DNA of 8,858 bases from SHZT01 sp945889655 (GTDB taxonomy: Bacteria > Gemmatimonadota > Gemmatimonadetes > Gemmatimonadales > GWC2-71-9), in the NCBI GenBank assembly GCA_945889655.1, contig CAMDCH010000097.1:1-8858 (forward strand), written 5' to 3'. Every line of letters starts with the position of its first letter. Position 1 is the first letter of the stretch. The notes below the pieces were generated by a model. That model saw nothing but the letters and a program-made list of their open reading frames with translations. It ran no database searches and was not told the origin of the DNA. Positions 6,354-8,858 of the stretch are shown piece by piece. The position numbers and the translations under genes are program-made.

Positions 6354-6716
6354 CTAACAAAGGTTCTCCCAGTCCACATCCGCATACCTGTTGCACTCGG
6401 CACAAAGCAATTGCGTCTGCTCCTCTTCCACGGGCGAGCGTTCGCGGCAATTCGGGCAGACGGCGTAGGTGAGCGGCAGTCGCTGCTGGCTGATCCGCGG
6501 CGGGACCGGCTTGGCTGGGTCGAACTTCACCACGCTCCACTTGGTTGGGCGCTCGTCGGCCAGAAACAGGGCTTCCCGGGCAACCGGGACGTTGTTCTTC
6601 GAGACGTCCAGGATGACGATCTTCGGGTTGGAATCGTTGACGATTGGATACCAGGCGCCGCGCCGGAGGTTGTGGGCGCCGGCCAGTTTCACCCGGGCCC
6701 ATTTGTGGGTCGGCAT
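6354..6716 (-). CDS. Small zinc-ribbon protein of unknown function
   Basis: 120-residue protein that I cannot assign to a named family. The C-terminal part has a clear zinc-ribbon pattern, CPNC (87-90) and CAEC (105-108) with 14 residues between, followed by an acidic/aromatic tail ending in a last Cys120. The N-terminal 80 residues look beta-rich, with RRGAWYPIVND, KIVILDV and PTKWSVVKFDP, and carry no signal peptide or membrane helix, so a cytoplasmic location is likely. A zinc ribbon of this kind often mediates protein or nucleic acid contact, but the function is open. It starts at an ATG with no ribosome binding site but with TATATT 5 nt upstream, and ends next to repeat element C, convergent with the MOSC gene. 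The coding call is supported by the motif, its conserved-looking composition and the absence of a better frame on either strand. Confidence 0.8.
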   Translation of the reverse strand: MPTHKWARVKLAGAHNLRRGAWYPIVNDSNPKIVILDVSKNNVPVAREALFLADERPTKWSVVKFDPAKPVPPRISQQRLPLTYAVCPNCRERSPVEEEQTQLLCAECNRYADVDWENLC

Positions 6717-6721
6717 GTCTG

Positions 6722-6727
6722 AATATA
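6722..6727 (-). promoter_or_regulatory. Possible -10 box of the zinc-ribbon gene (leaderless type)
   Basis: Minus-strand TATATT lies 5 nt before the ATG at 6716, with no Shine-Dalgarno between. It is close to the sigma-70 -10 consensus, although no good -35 is found at 16-18 nt. With the boxes before ispG and the MOSC gene it forms a set of three. Confidence 0.45.
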
Positions 6728-6743
6728 CCTGTGCGCGGTGAGC

Positions 6744-6881
6744 CGCAGGCCTTCAGGATTGAACCTGCGACGGACCGTGGGGTAATAGCTAAAACGTATA
6801 CCACCGGCACGTTGCGAGGCCGTTACATCAGTCCGAAAACAATTGTCGGAGATGGACTACGGGGTAGGAGAACCCCCGTAG
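6744..6881. other. Intergenic region with three small inverted repeats
   Basis: The 232-nt gap between the divergent zinc-ribbon and cytochrome genes (6717-6948) has no supportable gene but holds three inverted repeats. These are CGCAGG/CCTGCG (6744-6749/6764-6769, 14-nt loop), TCCGA/TCGGA (6832-6836/6846-6850, with the palindrome ACAATTGT nearby) and CTACGGGG/CCCCGTAG (6857-6864/6874-6881, 9-nt loop containing AGGAGA). None is followed by a T-tract. The last two could form adjacent hairpins in a cytochrome leader if transcription starts upstream of about 6830, or they could be protein-binding sites. No known riboswitch or sRNA is recognised. Confidence 0.4.
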
Positions 6882-6901
6882 CGGTCGCAGGTGCTCGTGC
6901 G

Positions 6902-6908
6902 TATTAAT
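6902..6908 (+). promoter_or_regulatory. Possible -10 region of the cytochrome gene
   Basis: TATTAAT is the only AT-rich -10-like string in the 100 nt before the cytochrome ATG and would give a leader of about 35 nt. No recognisable -35 stands at 16-18 nt upstream, so the promoter may need an activator or another sigma factor, or lie elsewhere. Confidence 0.3.
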
Positions 6909-6948
6909 TCACGTCCGACTTACCAACCAACTCACAGGGGCTACGACA

Positions 6949-7326
6949 ATGACTCACCAGTTTGTGCGCCGGGTGCTGCCGCTGGCGGCTGCATTCTTCG
7001 GCTTGGCGCTGTTCACCAACACGGCACGGGCCCAGGCTGATGCCGCCCAGATCGCCAAGGGTGACAGCCTGTTCAACGCGAACCGGCTTGGCGCCTGCTG
7101 GGCTTGCCACGGTGCGAAGGGCAAGGGCACGTCCACTGCCCCGAAGCTCGCTGACAAGGAGTGGCTGAGCATCGACGGCAGCCTCGACGCCATCAAGGGC
7201 GTCATCAACAACGGCATACCGAAGCCCAAGAAGACAAAGACCCCGATGCCCCCCATGGGCGGCGGCAAGCTGACCCCGGAAGAAGTCGACGCGATCGCCG
7301 CGTACGTCTTCAAGCTCAGTCACTAG
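6949..7326 (+). CDS. Exported monohaem class I cytochrome c
   Basis: 125-residue small cytochrome c, a periplasmic electron carrier. Residues 1-28 are a typical signal peptide: basic start MTHQFVRR, hydrophobic core LPLAAAFFGLALF, and likely cleavage at ARA before QADA. The mature protein of about 97 residues has one haem-binding motif CWACH (50-54), followed by GAKGKGT. A distal Met ligand is expected within TPMPPMGGG (Met100 or Met103). The C-terminal helix LTPEEVDAIAAYVFKLSH is typical of class I cytochromes. The ATG is supported by AGGGG 8 nt upstream and by the signal peptide. It is a monocistronic unit, since a strong intrinsic terminator follows 20 nt after the stop. Partner oxidase or donor cannot be told from the window. 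Confidence 0.95.
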   Translation: MTHQFVRRVLPLAAAFFGLALFTNTARAQADAAQIAKGDSLFNANRLGACWACHGAKGKGTSTAPKLADKEWLSIDGSLDAIKGVINNGIPKPKKTKTPMPPMGGGKLTPEEVDAIAAYVFKLSH

Positions 7327-7346
7327 TTCTTCCAGCAGTCCCGCAA

Positions 7347-7388
7347 AGCAAAATGCCTGCTCGAAAGAGCGGGCATTTTGTTGTTCCC
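7347..7388 (+). terminator. Intrinsic terminator after cytochrome c
   Basis: A nearly continuous 16-bp stem (7347-7362 with 7367-7382) is closed by a GAAA tetraloop. The core is AAAATGCC-T-GCTC against GAGC-G-GGCATTTT, with only G-T wobbles. The descending arm runs into TTTTGTTGTT, serving as the U-tract. This ends the cytochrome transcript and implies that the next gene has its own promoter. The A-tract on the ascending side also makes it usable in the opposite direction, but no minus-strand gene reads into it. Confidence 0.93.
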
Positions 7389-7395
7389 CCTCATC

Positions 7396-7424
7396 TTGAC
7401 TCATGCGGGCGTAACGCGCACCTT
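7396..7424 (+). promoter_or_regulatory. Possible promoter of the Big_2/protease-like gene
   Basis: TTGACT at 7396-7401 is close to the -35 consensus and is followed after 17 nt by CACCTT (7419-7424), a weak -10 matching only the A and final T. A promoter is expected in this 71-nt gap because the terminator before it is strong. Tentative. Confidence 0.3.
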
Positions 7425-7453
7425 GTGACCAACTCTTCCGGGGAACCAATCGG

Positions 7454-8858
7454 ATGCGGCACTGGCACCGTAGCGCGCTTTTCGGCCTTGTCTTGAGCGG
7501 CGGGCTCGTTCCCCTCCGAGCCACTGCCCAGGTCACCGATGTCCAGGTCGCCCCGCCGCAGGTACAGCTTCGCGCAGGGGACAGCTCGCAGGTTTTTGCG
7601 ACCGCGTATGGACCGAATGGCAACGTCGTGGTCGGACCGGCGATTCGCTGGAGCAGCACCGATTCGACGGTCGTCCAGGTGCGCAGCGACCCGATGGCCC
7701 CGGATGTCGCGACGCTGGTAGCGGTGGCCCCAGGCGCGGCGGTCGTTGAGGCCCGAGTCGGAAACGCACGCGGCTTCACCACCGTGTCGGTGCCGGCGCC
7801 CACGCCGGCCGCTCCTCCCCTGGCTGCGGCACCTGTTCCGGTTCCGGTGCCAGTCCTTCCCGACTCCGTCCTCCCCGCGGGGATAGCCTCCGGAGCGCTT
7901 CGCAGCCTCGTACGGGTGGATGCTCAGCGTTTTGGCGTCCCCGCGACCTGCGCCAGCGGCGTGGTCATCGGGCGCGGGCTTGTCGCGACCAGCTACCAGG
8001 CCGTGCGTGGTGCCAGCCGGCTTTCCGTGACGCCGGAAGGCGGCGCCGTCACGCCGGAGGTTCAAATCGCGAGCTACAGCGTCGCGACCGACCTGGCCAT
8101 CTTGCGGCTACCGGTGGAACGCGACACGGTCGCGGTGGCCTCGGCCTTCACCGACAATCAGTTCGCCTGGATCGTCGGCTACCCCGGTTGTCAGGCGGCA
8201 GCGGTGTCGCACCGGATTCGCGTTACCAGCTGGGAGAACCGCCCGGCCGGCATGCTCCGCTACCGCGCATCCCTCGCCGAATCGGAGCACGGCGCGGCGA
8301 TCATCGAACAATCCGGCGCCCTGGTGGGTGTCGTGAACGGCGACCGCACGGCCGCTGTGCCATTCTCCCGGGTCCAGACCACCGTGAGCGACGCCCGCGC
8401 GAACGTGGCGGCCGGCCGGCTCCAGTCCGTGGAAGACGTCGCGCGGACCGAAAACCATTTGTACGGGTCCTTCACCGTCCGGACCGACGCCACCGGAACC
8501 ACCGCCCGGGTGACACCTCTGGACACCTGGCAATGGGCGGGACTGGGGCGCGAAAGCGCACCCCCATTCACCTTTGTCGGGCCGATGGGCCGTTACCAGG
8601 TTGACCTCATGATCAACGGTACGTCGCGAGCCACCAGCGTCGTGAGAATCATTCCCGCCGCGAACGGCGACGTGTCGCTCTCACCTCCCGCTCCGGCGGT
8701 CGCGCAGGCTCCGCCGCAAGCGGCGCCCGCCCCGGCACCCCAGCCTTCTCAGCCACCGGCGACGCCCCCCCAGCAGGTCGCGAAGAAAGGCGGCGGCGGA
8801 GCGGTCGTTCCACTGGTGCTCCTGGGATTGGGCGGAGGAGGAGCGGCCGTTTTCTTCC
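7454..8858 (+). CDS. Exported Big_2 / degenerate trypsin-like protein, partial
   Basis: Open for 468 codons and cut by the window end, so its C-terminus is missing. Signal peptide at 1-25 (core ALFGLVLSGGLVPL, likely cleavage ATA before Q26). Residues 27-113 form a bacterial Ig-like Big_2 domain (IRWSSTDSTVVQV, then ATLVAVAPGAAVVEARVG). A Pro/Ala/Val linker spans 114-143. Residues 144-310 resemble a trypsin/HtrA-like protease: CASGVVIGRGLVATSYQAV, then TDLAIL, then IVGYPGC, then LAESEHGAAII and ALVGVV. At the triad positions Asp213 is kept, but the His is Gln182 (TSYQA for TNAHV) and the Ser is His279 (EHGAA for NSGGP), so it should lack protease activity. A beta-rich region (311-405, ending FVGPMGRYQVDLMINGTSRA), a Pro-rich stretch (411-440) and a Gly/hydrophobic membrane segment after KK (444-468) follow. 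Start ATG with GGGGAA 8 nt upstream; TAA at 7412 closes the frame behind it. Probably envelope-bound, with a binding or scaffold role. Confidence 0.88.
   Translation, partial: MRHWHRSALFGLVLSGGLVPLRATAQVTDVQVAPPQVQLRAGDSSQVFATAYGPNGNVVVGPAIRWSSTDSTVVQVRSDPMAPDVATLVAVAPGAAVVEARVGNARGFTTVSVPAPTPAAPPLAAAPVPVPVPVLPDSVLPAGIASGALRSLVRVDAQRFGVPATCASGVVIGRGLVATSYQAVRGASRLSVTPEGGAVTPEVQIASYSVATDLAILRLPVERDTVAVASAFTDNQFAWIVGYPGCQAAAVSHRIRVTSWENRPAGMLRYRASLAESEHGAAIIEQSGALVGVVNGDRTAAVPFSRVQTTVSDARANVAAGRLQSVEDVARTENHLYGSFTVRTDATGTTARVTPLDTWQWAGLGRESAPPFTFVGPMGRYQVDLMINGTSRATSVVRIIPAANGDVSLSPPAPAVAQAPPQAAPAPAPQPSQPPATPPQQVAKKGGGGAVVPLVLLGLGGGGAAVFF

Noticed and set aside
6744..6769. tRNA T-arm-like string (GGTTCAATCC on the minus strand)
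   Set aside because: No 5-bp T stem with 7-nt loop, no acceptor stem and no anticodon arm can be drawn around it; it is explained by the CGCAGG/CCTGCG inverted repeat.
6904..8065. Minus-strand frames opposite the cytochrome and the Big_2 gene
   Set aside because: The plus strand carries a signal peptide, CxxCH, a terminator and domain motifs; the minus frames run through the terminator and have no motif.

Overview
This GC-rich window (roughly 60-65% GC by eye) looks like chromosomal DNA of a Gram-negative bacterium. The YtxH-type membrane protein, the exported Big_2/protease-like protein, the small c-type cytochrome and the purine-rich heptamer repeats make Gemmatimonadota my best guess. This rests on general resemblance only, since no rRNA or other phylogenetic marker is present.

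Left part (53-5550, all on the minus strand). Read in the direction of transcription, the order is ispG (MEP isoprenoid pathway), pyk (pyruvate kinase), a PhnP-like metallo-beta-lactamase-fold hydrolase, an unusually long class II aldolase-family protein, and a small YtxH-domain membrane protein. Gaps are short (69, 13, 44 and 95 nt with the starts chosen here), so an operon is plausible, at least from ispG to the aldolase. Aldolase makes glyceraldehyde-3-phosphate and pyruvate kinase makes pyruvate. These are the two precursors of the MEP pathway in which IspG acts, so the grouping makes metabolic sense.

Middle part (5551-6716). A MOSC-domain gene on the plus strand lies between two copies of an inverted heptamer-repeat element (unit GTGAGAA / TTCTCAC). 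One copy fills almost the whole divergent ispG/MOSC intergenic region. The other lies between the MOSC gene and a convergent small zinc-ribbon gene, and supplies the MOSC stop codon. A third element with the same architecture but another heptamer (ATCAGGG / CCAATCC-like) lies between the aldolase and the YtxH gene.

Right part (6717-8858). A 232-nt intergenic region holds three small inverted repeats and a possible -10 box. It is followed by an exported monohaem cytochrome c with a very clear intrinsic terminator. Last comes a long plus-strand gene cut by the window end: signal peptide, Big_2 Ig-like domain, trypsin/HtrA-like domain that has apparently lost its catalytic His and Ser, a further beta-rich region, a Pro-rich stretch and a C-terminal membrane segment.

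Points that most deserve attention are the family of inverted heptamer arrays placed at gene boundaries, the TANNNT boxes 5-7 nt before three SD-less start codons (possible leaderless transcripts), and the pseudoprotease. I see no CRISPR array, insertion sequence, prophage or convincing tRNA/rRNA. Bases 1-52 show nothing I can support.
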